Source: Gyrodactylus bullatarudis (lineage: Eukaryota > Platyhelminthes > Monogenea > Gyrodactylidea > Gyrodactylidae). From it: a stretch of DNA of 64,000 nt. The stretch lies in the NCBI GenBank assembly GCA_012064415.1, contig SSNU01000162.1, forward strand, positions 1 through 64,000, in the 5' to 3' direction. The notes below the pieces were generated by a model, which was not told where the DNA came from, ran no database searches, and saw nothing but the letters and a program-made list of their open reading frames with translations. Every line of letters starts with the position of its first letter. The first letter of the stretch is position 1. A program made the translations under genes and the position numbers. Positions 53,980 to 64,000 of the stretch are shown here, in pieces.

Positions 53980-56100
53980 ACTTTTATGAAACGAATTTAT
54001 CTTCAATCTTTTGATCAAGCTTTATTTTTGAAACCTGCGCTTAGAGACTTTGGAGTATAGGAACAGTTTTATTCAATGCAAACGAAATATATTTTTCGAA
54101 TAATCTGATCATGTTTTTTTTCCTCTCCGAAACAGTCCATATATCTTTCAATTTCAAAGTCGAAAATCTATTAAAGCAATAATTCAAGATCTGTGGCAGG
54201 TCTATCTAAAATTCAATGTTGACTATCAGTTTCCTTGTCTAATTTAAATAAATACTATCAAAAATAAATACTTATTTTTAAAATTACAATCTTCTCGTTT
54301 AAGGATTTTTAAATTCATTTTAGCGCATTATTTATAAAAACATGAATTATACCCCCAGGCTGCTGTCATTTGAAAATAGGATTACTGAAGTGTGTAAAGA
54401 GAAGTCTGCCAGTCCACAAAGTTCTGTATAAATATACATGCCGGTGTAGGATCTGATGAGAACCGACGAAAATAGAGAGCTCATATTCACCCAGAATCTA
54501 TTTTCGTTTTCTACCTACAAAATACAAGACACTAGTCAGCAAAATTATATTCTAGTTGAAGACGAAATTTTACTGGGACATCAGTAAAATTTTGATCATG
54601 ATACCTGATGAAGAATGAACCATTCGAAAATTTTAAATTTAAGTATATTTACATGGATGATGAATCAGGGGACACTAATCGCTGGCATGTTTATTTTGAA
54701 AAGTTTTCACTTTCTCTGAATATAAAACTTGATAAACAAGAGAGATCTTGATGTTTTCCCATGGGAAAAGAGAGACAAAATCAATTACTATATGAGAGAT
54801 GACCAGAATTTTTTTGAAGAAATTCTTTTTCCTGCCAAGGTTAACAAGAAATTCAATGATGGGATTATAATGATAGAGACATATTTGCGAATAGATAAAT
54901 ACATACAGTTTGGTGTATGAGAGTGGGGAATATTCCTTGGCAATATCATCATGTCAATTTTATGTTATGAAATTTTACCTCATGAATGAATCAATGAAAA
55001 TCCTTTACAAATTTTTCCTTTATTTGGAAATCTATAGAGTTGAATATAACATAATCTTGAACCTATTTTTATCTCAGATTTGTTTAGTTTCTCAATCGAA
55101 ATTGAAAAAAATAGTTGATTTCAAACTATTAAAGTGATTAAATACTAATATTTGGGATTTAAATAAGACAAAATATTCGATTACGTCCAGAGAAGTTTAC
55201 AGAAATTCGTCATTATCAACAATTTGAATTTTTAAACTTTCTCTTGGAGATGGTGAGTTTCTCTCAACCTCCAATTAATCGTCTGATGATGATTCGAAAT
55301 GCCAGTATCGAATTTCTTTACAGTCAGTCCCATAAACCGAGTGAAAATTTGATTCCGGAGCGATTGATTTCATTTAAAAAAATACTGATTACTTGTAAGT
55401 GACATGGTCAAAATTATGATCTGAAGTGTTTATCTTGATCAGAAATTTTAAAGAAAATAGGCATATATTTATAGAGGAAGAGTTATTTAATGAGTTTTTC
55501 TTTGCTGTCATAAAAATGATTTAAATTTGCATACTGAAATACAGATTTTAAGGCTAGAATAAGATCAAAATAATTATTGAGTTTCAGTTTCATTACACAG
55601 TCATACAAATCGGACTTTTTTTTTTCTACTCAATAATATTTTCCACTTTTGAAGAGAATTTTTCGCTGATTTCAGATATGTGCTTCTTAAAAAATTCTAC
55701 AATAGAGTTTTCGAGTTATTCGGTAAAAACTGAAAACCCGACTTGCAGTGCTTTGCTTTTCAATAGAGAAAAACATGAATGAGATAGAGAGACAAAAATT
55801 GCATCATCTTGTTCAGGAATAAATTCTCAACAAAAGAGTAGAAGGAAACTTTCCCTTAACTACTCTAGTTTCTGAGCTATCTAATGTCCAAGTTAAAAAT
55901 TTACCCATTTATCTCGAAAATCCTCAACTTCAACTCAATTTTATGCCTTTTTAAGCATCTCGTAGGGAAAAAATCCACCTCAATTCGGATGCAGAAAACC
56001 TTGAAGTATCAAAAGCGAAAAAATTTTTCGAAAATTATGCTTCTGAAAAATTTTTTCATTGACAAATCTCTATTTTTTGAAACCTAAAAATCAGAACGAA
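53980..56100. other. No recognised gene; foldback fragment inside
   Basis: AT-rich. A diverged family A interior lies at about 55135-55410 (TATTTGGGATTTAAATAAGA, CGTCATTATCAACAATTTGA, TTCATTTAAAAAAATACTGA). The other short frames look like chance. Confidence 0.4.
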
Positions 56101-56167
56101 GATGGCAGTCGTAGTAATTTATTTCATTGATGATTTTTTATTCAATGATCATTTTTTTTGCTTCATC

Positions 56168-56389
56168 ATGAACTCCACACGTCATTCCTGTCATGCTAAT
56201 CGAGCTAACTTTTGCATTGTATGTGGACTATTTGCAACTCACAAAAAGCCTTGCTTTTCAGTGACGAACAATATTAAAGAAAAAGCATTTTTGAATTTTG
56301 GACTATCTATTGATATAAGAGATCACACACCAATAATGACTAATTTAAGATTAAGTCATCAGATAATTCATACAGTAGAAAGTAGATAA
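56168..56389 (+). pseudogene. Remnant of a cysteine-bearing arthropod repeat gene (tentative)
   Basis: The frame reads MNSTRHSCHANRANFCIVCG, then LFATHKKPCFSV and LNFGLSIDI. It resembles the start of a multi-copy arthropod gene family whose members begin with a NFC-x-VCG zinc-binding motif followed by a K/Y-FG stretch. It stops after about 70 residues without the later cysteines, so it is truncated. Recognition is from memory and is tentative. Confidence 0.35.
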
Positions 56390-56399
56390 TAACTAATTG

Positions 56400-58500
56400 A
56401 ATTCATATTTAGAATTCATGAGGTTATAATTATTCTCCGAAACGAAATAGGACTCATAAAATTTTTAAACTATAAATGCCTATCTAGGAACCCAGAGAGG
56501 GTTAATCCCTAAGATCATTTAAAATAAGATTTGGAAATTTTCTTTCATCCAACTGTAATTAGATTTAAATTCATGTTGAAAAAGTTTTTCAGCATTACTT
56601 AAGAGTTTATCAGATTCAAAATAAATCTTGTAACATATCTTAAAGCTGGTTCAAGTGAAGAATGATTTGGTTGAATATATATTTAAATATATTTAATCAA
56701 TGTCCCATTCTCAAGAATGAATATTTAATTCCCAAAAATAACGAATAGAAATTGAATATTTCACAAGATTCAAAGTGACTCTGATGAGGAAATAAATTTC
56801 TGGGAATTTTATCACTCTATTTTAACACATTGTAGACTCTTGCTTTTTTCAACTCCCTGTCAACATCTTCCCCTCTAGATGGATACTCCTTTGATCCCAA
56901 TAAAAATTGCTGTCAATAATTTGTTTTATATTTTCTTCTTGACTGGAACTTTGATAGATGCAAAGAGAATTTTCAAAGTAAAAATATTTTTTCCCTTTGG
57001 TCTGGAAAATTATCATTCTATTTTCTTCCTTTTTCACATCAAAAAGGGAAACTCTGTAATCTGAGTTTTGTCAACTCTATTAGATATTAAATTTCAATTG
57101 TATGTCCCTTCATGTCCGAATTCATATTTTTCATGGTACTCTACATAAAAATATCAAGAATTACTATTTTTACCATTAATTTAGTCAGGAACAAAAAAAT
57201 GAGCTGAGTAGATACCGAAATAAAAATATCTATTTTCCACTTTAAAAATCTTATATTTTAGAAACAAGAATTCACTGAACATTCTCGTACACAAAATTAG
57301 TAAAGACAAATCAAGAAGAACCCCATATCGATTTTTTGTATTTTGGAAACTGTTAAAAGTTAAGAAAAGATGCGATAAAATTTAGAAATGTATTAGTCAT
57401 CTGTAATTATCCTCTTTCACTTAACACTAAAAATTAAATTGAAATTCATGAAAAATGTAGAAAAATTAGTTTGCCCAACTTTAATCTGATTCTAAGCTTA
57501 TAAAATAATAACTCCCTCCCCATTATACAAAATCTCAACTTTTTGAAATTTTTAACAGGACTCTAATAGACCTACTTCAAAGTACAATGACAAGTTATTT
57601 ATTTGTTGAAAAACTGTGAAAATACACAAATGAATGGAGGTGTAGTTTTACACTCCACAAATACGGTTCTCGCATATGCGAAGACTATCTTCAGAACAGC
57701 TTAAGTATGTTAAATGTTCAATAACATTGTAATTTCTAAATTGTGATTAAATAACAAACAAATCATTCTATCCTTATTTTTGCAGGGCTCACGATCGTCT
57801 TGAGTCTCCTTACAAGCCTGACCTGAATCAATGTGGAATTTTTCTTGTCTTCATTAAACGACAATTATTATCATTTTGAGCTGTACATTTTATTTTCTAT
57901 AGAATCTAAAACTATTCTACCATCTCGTAAATCTATTTATAATTACTGATACAAGGGAACAGTAGAAAGAGAATTATGTAATTACTATTTCTAGATGACC
58001 TAACATTTTTTTCTCTTTGAATAGAAATCGTATTATCATCCCTCAAATATACAGAATAAAATTTTTTGAGGAACAGGAATCTATAAATTAATATGATTCT
58101 TATTTTGATCACCAACTATGGAATTATATATTTCCCTGTTGATAGCTGTGGAATATTGGTATTTACTCAATATTTTACATGGTAGAAGCCAGCAATATTG
58201 ATTCCTATTGAGGTAGTAATGTAAGCAGATAATTTACGCATTAACGGTTTGCACTGCAGTTAAGTGGAGCAAATATAATTATGTTTGTTTTAATGAAAAT
58301 TAGATGAACGAGTAACTGGAGTATCTAGTTTCCGCTTAATTTTTTTTCCTAAAAACAATAAATAATCACATTCGTAAATGAGTTATGAGAAAGAAATACT
58401 AATTCTACTTTTTTCTATAAAAACTGTTATTTTCAGAGTTATGATTTAATTACGCTGAGATAAATCTGAATGGGTCGAATATATTCGAAAAATATATATT
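56400..58500. other. No recognised feature
   Basis: AT-rich intergenic sequence. Small hairpins occur (for example GGAGGTGTAGTTTTACACTCC at 57636, CGCATATGCG at 57672). No coding or family-level repeat was recognised. Confidence 0.4.
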
Positions 58501-58508
58501 TTTCAGTC

Positions 58509-58986
58509 TAAGAAAAAATAAGACCTGCTATTCGAAACGTAAACAATGACATATGATATGATATGTTTTATCTCATTTCATATACAGGTATTAAATGAAT
58601 AATCACTGTATCTCATGCTATAATTATAATTATATCATCAATGCTAATTACATATCATATGTTCGAAAACAACCAATAAGATTAAACCTTACAGCATGAT
58701 TCATTGAAAGTCACATTTCCTTAGTAAACATTAAACAGACCACAAAACGTGTTCTATAGAATGCCTGATCTTTAAAAGGGAAAAATAATGAGAATGATAT
58801 AATTTTGATCGTTTAATATGAAATATATATCATGAAGTGAGATGTAAACGTAAGTAATTTAAAATATATTATGAAATAATGTAAAAATATATTATGGTAT
58901 ATTATATCATTATATGATATACTTTTCAGGTACATCTCATATATCATGAAAGTCATTTTACGTTTCGAATAGCAGATCCCTAAGAA
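58509..58986. mobile_element. Palindromic element with CTGCTATTCGAAACGTAAA ends
   Basis: AGACCTGCTATTCGAAACGT at the left is mirrored by ACGTTTCGAATAGCAGATCC at the right, and outer TAAGAAA/TTTCTTA-type blocks add to the match. The interior is made of ATATCATATG-like inverted repeats that can fold on themselves. About 480 bases. Confidence 0.65.
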
Positions 58987-58989
58987 AGA

Positions 58990-59550
58990 CATAAAGCTAG
59001 CTCACATAAAGATGAGAATTTACGTTTTTTACAAAAAGCTCTATATTTTTCTCCGGATTTCGATGATTCGAAGCAGTCAAGTGATGATATTTGGGATCAA
59101 CATTAGACAAATAATTCGAATTAGGCCATAGAGATAGCGAAGATCGTACTGTATCCTAGAAAAAGTTTAACTTACAGATTTTGGATAATTTGTCTTCGAA
59201 ATAATCGAAAAATTCAAATGGTTCGATTTCCCACAGTAATGACGAACTTAGTGAAATTCTACTGGTGAATTCGAATTCTTCGTTCAATGTCAATCCCAAA
59301 TATCATCCCTTAACTGCTTCGAATCATCAAAATCGATAAAAATTTTGGGTTCAAATGTTAAAAAAGTGGAAATTTGGTGCATTTTCGAAATTCAAAAAAC
59401 AGCCTAATTTTGGTCAGATGGAATTTTTCCGGAATTTTTTCGAATATCCACATCTTATAAGCTCATTCCGTTTTAGAATTCAAAAAATTATTTTCTGTGA
59501 ATCCGGAGAAAAATATTGAGTTTTTTTGTAAAAATTTTGTAAATTCAGAA
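58990..59550. mobile_element. Foldback family A copy abutting the broken transposase-like gene
   Basis: CTAGCTCACATAAAGATGAG at the left is mirrored by GTGAATCCGGAGAAAAATAT and TTTTGTAAATTC at the right. Inner pairs include GATATTTGGGATCAACATTA with its complement near 59310. The right terminus is replaced at about 59550 by coding sequence, so this element interrupts the following gene. Confidence 0.7.
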
Positions 59551-60932
59551 GGAGATAAGAAAGAAGACTTCCTTGGAGTTGGCACGCTCGAATATCATAA
59601 AAAGAAGATGTTGAAAGACTTAACATTAAGTAAAAGTGCTCTTTTTATCGGATTTGATGCTAAAGTTGTCGAGCAAAACTGTTACAGAGGTCCTTCAAGT
59701 AAAGTTGAGATGTTTTGTATAATAAACCTTGAAAATGGAATGCTAATGGATACAGTCACGCCCGTTTCTTCCAATGCTACTGATGTTGCTGCAGCTATTT
59801 GGAATTGTTTAGTTGAGACTCAATCTCTTCATTCCCTTCAAGGGCCATTATGTGACGGTTGTAATGTTAATACAGGAGTGGATAATGGAGTTCTATCTTT
59901 TTTGGAAGATCGCCTTGGGCGAAGTATTCAAAGAGTAGTGTGCAGTCTTCATCTAATGGAGCTTGTCCTCAAGTCAATACTTAATGGTTATGAGATAACT
60001 TTCAAAGGTCCTGATGATCTACGTGGACCTTATGCTGAAGAAGTGAAATCAATAGCCAAAAGTGCCTCAATCAATGAGAACTTCAGTCGAATCTTGGCAT
60101 CTCCCATCAAAATGACCGAATCAGCTAAAAAAATATGAATGCAGATCAACTTTACTTATTTAACATATAAAACTTCGTGAGGCTTGGATATCAACGATCA
60201 AATGAAGTATTAATTGCATTCATCAGGAATAATAGACCAGGTAAAATGAATTGTGTTCGTTGGATGACAATGGCTAGTCGTTTCTTGCGGTTGTATGTCT
60301 CATACGAAGAACCCGATGAGAACTTGAAGAGTATCTGTAAACAAATTATGTTAATATACGCTCAATCATGGTTTGAGATAAAGTTTCGGCCATCCATTTC
60401 TCATGCAGCTCCTAATTTTTTCAATCTACTTACTCGTGTACTTGATCATTCTTGCCTTCGAGTTCATGATAAGGCTCTCAAGAAACTTAAAGATAACTCT
60501 TATCTGGTACATCCTGAAAATATTCTAACAGCGATGATGGCTGAAGATGATTCCGTACTGAGGCTTGAAGCCAAAAATACTATTGAAAAATATGCCTCAG
60601 TCACCAGGAGACAATATAGAAAGCCAAAACTTAATCTTCTAGCTGCAGATTATACAGAGTTAGTAGATTTTTCAACTGAAAATTTCGTCAGACCTCCAAT
60701 AATATCTCAAGAGGAGATAATATGTGGAAATCGAATCTTGATTGAAGATTTTCCTGCCAATTCACAGATAGTCGAACGTAATGTGCAATTGATGAACCAG
60801 GCTGCATCCCGAACCTGTTCTAATATCTCAAGGAACTTTGTCATGAATTCTACTATGATTGCTAGAAATGAAGTTCCGAATATGAGGAAAACAAATAAAG
60901 ATACAATCAAAAAATTAAATTCAACCAGTTAA
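59551..60932 (+). pseudogene. Broken hAT-like transposase-related gene
   Basis: The first part (to 60138) encodes LCDGCNVNTGVDNGVLSFLE, then VVCSLHLMELVLKS. The second (60135-60932) encodes MNCVRWMTMASRFLRLYVSY, VHPENILTAMMAEDD and KPKLNLLAADYTELVDF. This order, with the DG-x-NVNTG, C-x-LH-x-E and RW-T-A-R-LRLY blocks, matches a multi-copy arthropod/cnidarian family of transposase-derived genes that I believe is hAT-related. The frame changes in an A7 run at 60127-60133 and an in-frame TAA stands at 60168-60170. The 5' end is cut by a foldback element. AATAAA occurs at 60946 and 60982. The first ~18 codons of the open frame (59497-59550) are repeat, not gene. Confidence 0.6.
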
Positions 60933-60945
60933 CTGTTATTTTATA

Positions 60946-60987
60946 AATAAATCTGTATAATATACTTATTCTAATAATCCTAATAAA
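60946..60987 (+). terminator. Candidate polyadenylation signals of the transposase-like gene
   Basis: AATAAA at 60946-60951 and 60982-60987, 14 and 50 bases after the stop codon at 60930-60932. Consistent with an autonomous transcript before decay. Confidence 0.45.
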
Positions 60988-61199
60988 GCCTTATTATTGT
61001 TAAATTTACATGAGATGGCTCAGTTTTTTTCAATTAATCAAGATATAGTAACTTAAGAATCATAAGTAATTAGACTCATAATATAAGACTTATAATTTTA
61101 CTTGTATAATAATAATATTATATTATTATTATCATATAATTTTAATATAATAATTCAATCAAACAAATTAATCATTATCCACTAAATGTAAATATTTTG

Positions 61200-61440
61200 T
61201 TTAACTTTAAAAATTCTTTGATTTCGGATATTCGGCGAAAATCTAAGCACTCTTATAGGTTTATTTTCAGATGAAAATCGGAAAAACTTCCCAACTATTT
61301 TCATAAAAACTTAATACATAAATCGAAGAATTTGATGGTCTAGAATTCATGAATAATATCGAGATTATCCAAATTTTCGATTTGAGAAATGCTTATATCA
61401 CTCTATAAATTCTCATCTTCATGTAAATTAGGTTTATATC
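61200..61440. repeat. Foldback family A, right-end fragment
   Basis: ATTTCGGATATTCGGCGAAA in the interior and ATAAATTCTCATCTTCATGT followed by AAATTAGGTTTA at the end, the complement of the family's left terminus. Confidence 0.5.
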
Positions 61441-61989
61441 CTTTGAGTTATTCACGTAATATCGATGACTAAGCAGATTAATCTTGTGAAGAAACTCGAA
61501 TTTTAGATTCTATATATACTTTGGGGTTATTTCTTCAATTTTAAATTGGATTCTAACTTTCAATCTTTTCATTAATCACGCAATAGTTATGTTAAAATGA
61601 AGAAGAATACAACACAAATCTTTTGCACAAAAACAACTCAAGCTTTCATGTAGAATATAGAATAAGATACTTCGAAATAGCCATTGTCTTAAAATATAAT
61701 AATAAAAGAATAGATATTTATATAAATATTTTATTGCTAGATATAATAACATTGTTTAGAATATACGTAATACCACCAATGTCTATTGAAATATTCAGAT
61801 CACGCTCTCAGAAGTCATACAAAATTCAATAAAGTTATTTTTTACCAGAACTAATACAAATATCTGAAGATAAAATAATTATTTTATATTGGCACACACT
61901 TAATTCTAGTATTGTATTAGAAATCATGATGGGATTATCATGACGAATAAAGTTGGTTAAACAAGAAAGCCATCAACTCTTGGAAATGT

Positions 61990-62200
61990 GGTATTTTAGA
62001 CCCCAGGGCAACTTTGAATGGAAATAACTTTATTGTTTCACAATTTTTCTGTATGAATTTTTAATATACCTTTGACATAAGAATAACAAACAGTGTTTTT
62101 CTTAGTTTAAAGTTATATCTCGTTTGATTATTGAGGTAGTAACTGTTATTCGAATTGTAAAATATAGGATAAATGGGGTCTAAAAGACCCTACACTGTTT
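61990..62200. repeat. Possible short MITE with GGGGTCTAAAA ends
   Basis: TATTTTAGACCCCAGGGCAA at 61990-62009 and AATGGGGTCTAAAAGACCC at 62173-62191 form a short inverted pair around about 160 bases. No clear target duplication. Confidence 0.35.
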
Positions 62201-62803
62201 GTTGTTTTCAAACAGGATTTTTTGAATAAAAAAATGATAATTTCGGAGCCCAGGTTGTCAAAGAATCAATGAGTTATTCTAGATTCACAGTCATCAAACA
62301 GTACATAAGATTTGATAATAAATCATTTCCAGATATTTGACAAAATAGAGATAAACTCTCTCCAAATCGGATTGTATTTCAAGAATTTATTTCAAACCGC
62401 CAAAAGTCAAGTAGTGAAAAGAATTAAAAAATCAAATTTCATCGAAAAAGTAGGCTAAATTCATCTAAATCTTTAAGATATTCGAATTGAAGAATCATAA
62501 ATCAATAAATTTTTATAAATTTTTAAAGCATCATTCTTTAACCGTTTATAAAAGCCATTTAAGAATATGAAAATCAGGCTCTTATTCATATCTAATAGTA
62601 ATATATTTAAAGTGAACTTACGCCAATGAAAGGAGTTATTCGAAATAATTTTTTTTTATTTTAAAATTTCTTTTGATCCCCTGATGGAGTTGCTTATTTA
62701 GATATTATGAACATAAATTCTACGAATTCTAAATTTTGATATAGTTATTAATTTCAATCAAAAAGGATCCTATTTCTAGGGTTTTTTCTCCTCTCTGAAA
62801 CAG

Positions 62804-62884
62804 TTAAAAAAGGCAAAGACTTGGCTAAGATCTTTTGTGACTTATCGTAAAAAAGATCCTGAAGAAAGAAAAGAGATGCTTTGA
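62804..62884 (+). other. Isolated exon-like coding fragment
   Basis: After CTGAAACAG (62803) the frame reads LKKAKTWLRSFVTYRKKDPE then ERKEML and TGA. Codon use and composition look protein-like, unlike the surroundings. The frame continues after the TGA as TQESEMSLKPNVPERAILNY. It may be part of a broken transposon gene or of an unseen spliced gene. Confidence 0.25.
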
Positions 62885-63369
62885 ACCCAGGAGTCAGAAA
62901 TGAGTTTAAAGCCAAATGTTCCAGAGCGAGCCATACTTAATTATAGGTAAATTGAATCATTAAAAACCCCTACAGGCTATAAATAACTGAATTTTCCTCT
63001 TTGAAAATGAACGAATTTGAAGATTTCTTTGATCTATTTTCTTGGATGAAAAAATATATAACTTTTTATCTTCTCGATTGGTTAAAAGGAATTTATCCCA
63101 GTAAATCATCCAACTATATATGTAGTAAAAGGATAATTATGCAAATTATATTGCAAAAAATATTCTTGGTAAATTTTTCATTTAATCAGAACTGAATCTA
63201 CTCAACCTGAAAAGAAGAAAACAGTTCCAACTAGAAAACTTTATGCTTTAAACAAAAATATTATTTAACCGAATATTCATATCTAGAGGTAGAGGTAGAC
63301 ATTTAATATAAATACCATGAGTCTGAAGATTCAGCAATAATAGGCGTCTCTCATGATCACAATTAGAGA

Positions 63370-63635
63370 GCGGATTTTGAATTACATTGATTTTCAAGTA
63401 GTGAAAATGGTCAAGAAATCGAAATTCAACTCCAGAACGATAAATAAGGTGAAACATTAGATCAGATTTTGCCCTAATTGATATTCTTCTCCAATCTTGA
63501 TCCTTTTAACCATCACTCTAAAATCGAGATGTAGGAAAAATGATCTGCAGTCCATAGAACTGACACTAAGTTTGAATTCTTTAAGAAAAATTGAGATTTT
63601 TGTAAAATTCGTAGATTCCTAATTCATCAATTAGT
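63370..63635. repeat. Foldback family A, half copy
   Basis: GATTTTCAAGTAGTGAAAAT, AACTCCAGAACGATAAATAA and TTTGTAAAATTCGTAGATTC, as in the central and right parts of the 14826 copy. Confidence 0.55.
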
Positions 63636-63679
63636 CTAATAACGATGATGTTAACGAATATTGGAAACGAGACCTGTTA

Positions 63680-63795
63680 AGTAGGAGTAGATTTTTCAAC
63701 CTGAATCAGAGTCTAATTCAGTTTCTTGAAATGATTCCTATGATGTATTTGTAATATAAATTTTATATTTACTTATTACATAATAGAAGTAAACA
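63680..63795. repeat. Dispersed repeat, copy 2
   Basis: GGAGTAGATTTTTCAACCTG, CAGAGTCTAATTCAGTTTC and TGAAATGATTCCTATGATGT repeat the block at 28195-28335. Confidence 0.6.
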
Positions 63796-63799
63796 GGGA

Positions 63800-64000
63800 T
63801 TTTGAGTAATCGAAATTCCATTGATTTTCAAGTAGTGAAAATGACCAAAAAATCGAATTTCAACTCCCAAACGATAATGTGATTATGGATAAGACCAGAT
63901 TCAGTTGAATTAATTTTCTTGTCTAATCTTGATCCTAAAAAAACACTTTCGATCAGCCTCCCATTCTCAAATCAATAAAAATTAATAAAATAAGCTCAAA
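63800..64000. repeat. Foldback family A, fragment at window end
   Basis: CATTGATTTTCAAGTAGTGA, CAACTCCCAAACGATAATG and TCTAATCTTGATCCTAAAAA follow the spacer and right-arm order of the 14826 copy; it continues past the window. Confidence 0.6.

Noticed and set aside
56784..56810. CTGATGAGGAAATAAATTTCTGG as a possible hammerhead
   Set aside because: CTGATGAG is present but there is no stem II and no correctly placed GAAA with a stem III partner.
58560..58970. Possible CRISPR-like or satellite array of CATATGATATG units
   Set aside because: The units are irregular short inverted AT repeats inside a palindromic element, without regular spacing.
60707..60910. 67-codon minus-strand frame
   Set aside because: Antisense shadow of the transposase-like gene.

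Overview
This is an AT-rich eukaryotic (metazoan, probably arthropod) window. It holds two spliced neuronal-type membrane-protein genes in convergent orientation, embedded in dense, mostly decayed transposable elements. The splice sites are GT-AG, introns range from 61 bp to over 18 kb, and both genes resemble invertebrate orthologues. The mix of Penelope-like, LINE, hAT-like, piggyBac-like and foldback elements would suit a crustacean such as a parasitic copepod. That taxonomic guess is inference, not proof.

Gene 1 (+ strand, 3190-26878) is an ether-a-go-go (EAG/KCNH1-5 type) voltage-gated potassium channel. I reconstruct twelve exons with consistent phases: the end of the PAS domain, S1-S6 with the pore, C-linker, cyclic-nucleotide-binding homology domain, coiled coil and tail, giving 938 complete codons plus a stop. 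The first exons (start codon and most of the PAS domain) lie upstream of the window. The pore carries SIGFGN and the post-S6 segment carries FGK, where EAG channels usually have TIGFGN and FGN.

Gene 2 (- strand, 50161-29987) is a stomatin/MEC-2/podocin-family protein of 411 residues in four exons. Its 18.6 kb first intron contains a LINE fragment, a Penelope-like endonuclease fragment, a decayed LINE reverse transcriptase, and a long palindrome whose centre holds a hammerhead-ribozyme core and a tRNA-like B box on the minus strand.

Repeats. A large foldback (long inverted repeat) family recurs throughout, with clear full copies at 14826, 24026, 38416 and 40497 and many halves. Smaller families are: piggyBac-type MITEs with TTAA ends (2030, 4453, 9346); a hAT-type MITE with 8-bp target duplications (27421, 32435); a foldback family with GCTAGTTGCAAG-type ends (5801, 46057); a 200-bp palindrome at 23822; and composite inverted repeats at 8905-9970, 25782-26670 and 58509-58986.

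The right-hand 14 kb (50162-64000) has no intact host gene that I recognise. It carries a broken transposase-like gene (59551-60932, one frameshift and one stop), a possible remnant of a cysteine-bearing arthropod repeat gene (56168), and many foldback fragments.

The best candidates for something unusual are the hammerhead/B-box palindrome at 32635-33062, a second hammerhead-like tail at 21690-21740 with the Penelope-like remnant at 35518-35850, and the foldback palindrome 99 bases upstream of the last channel exon.
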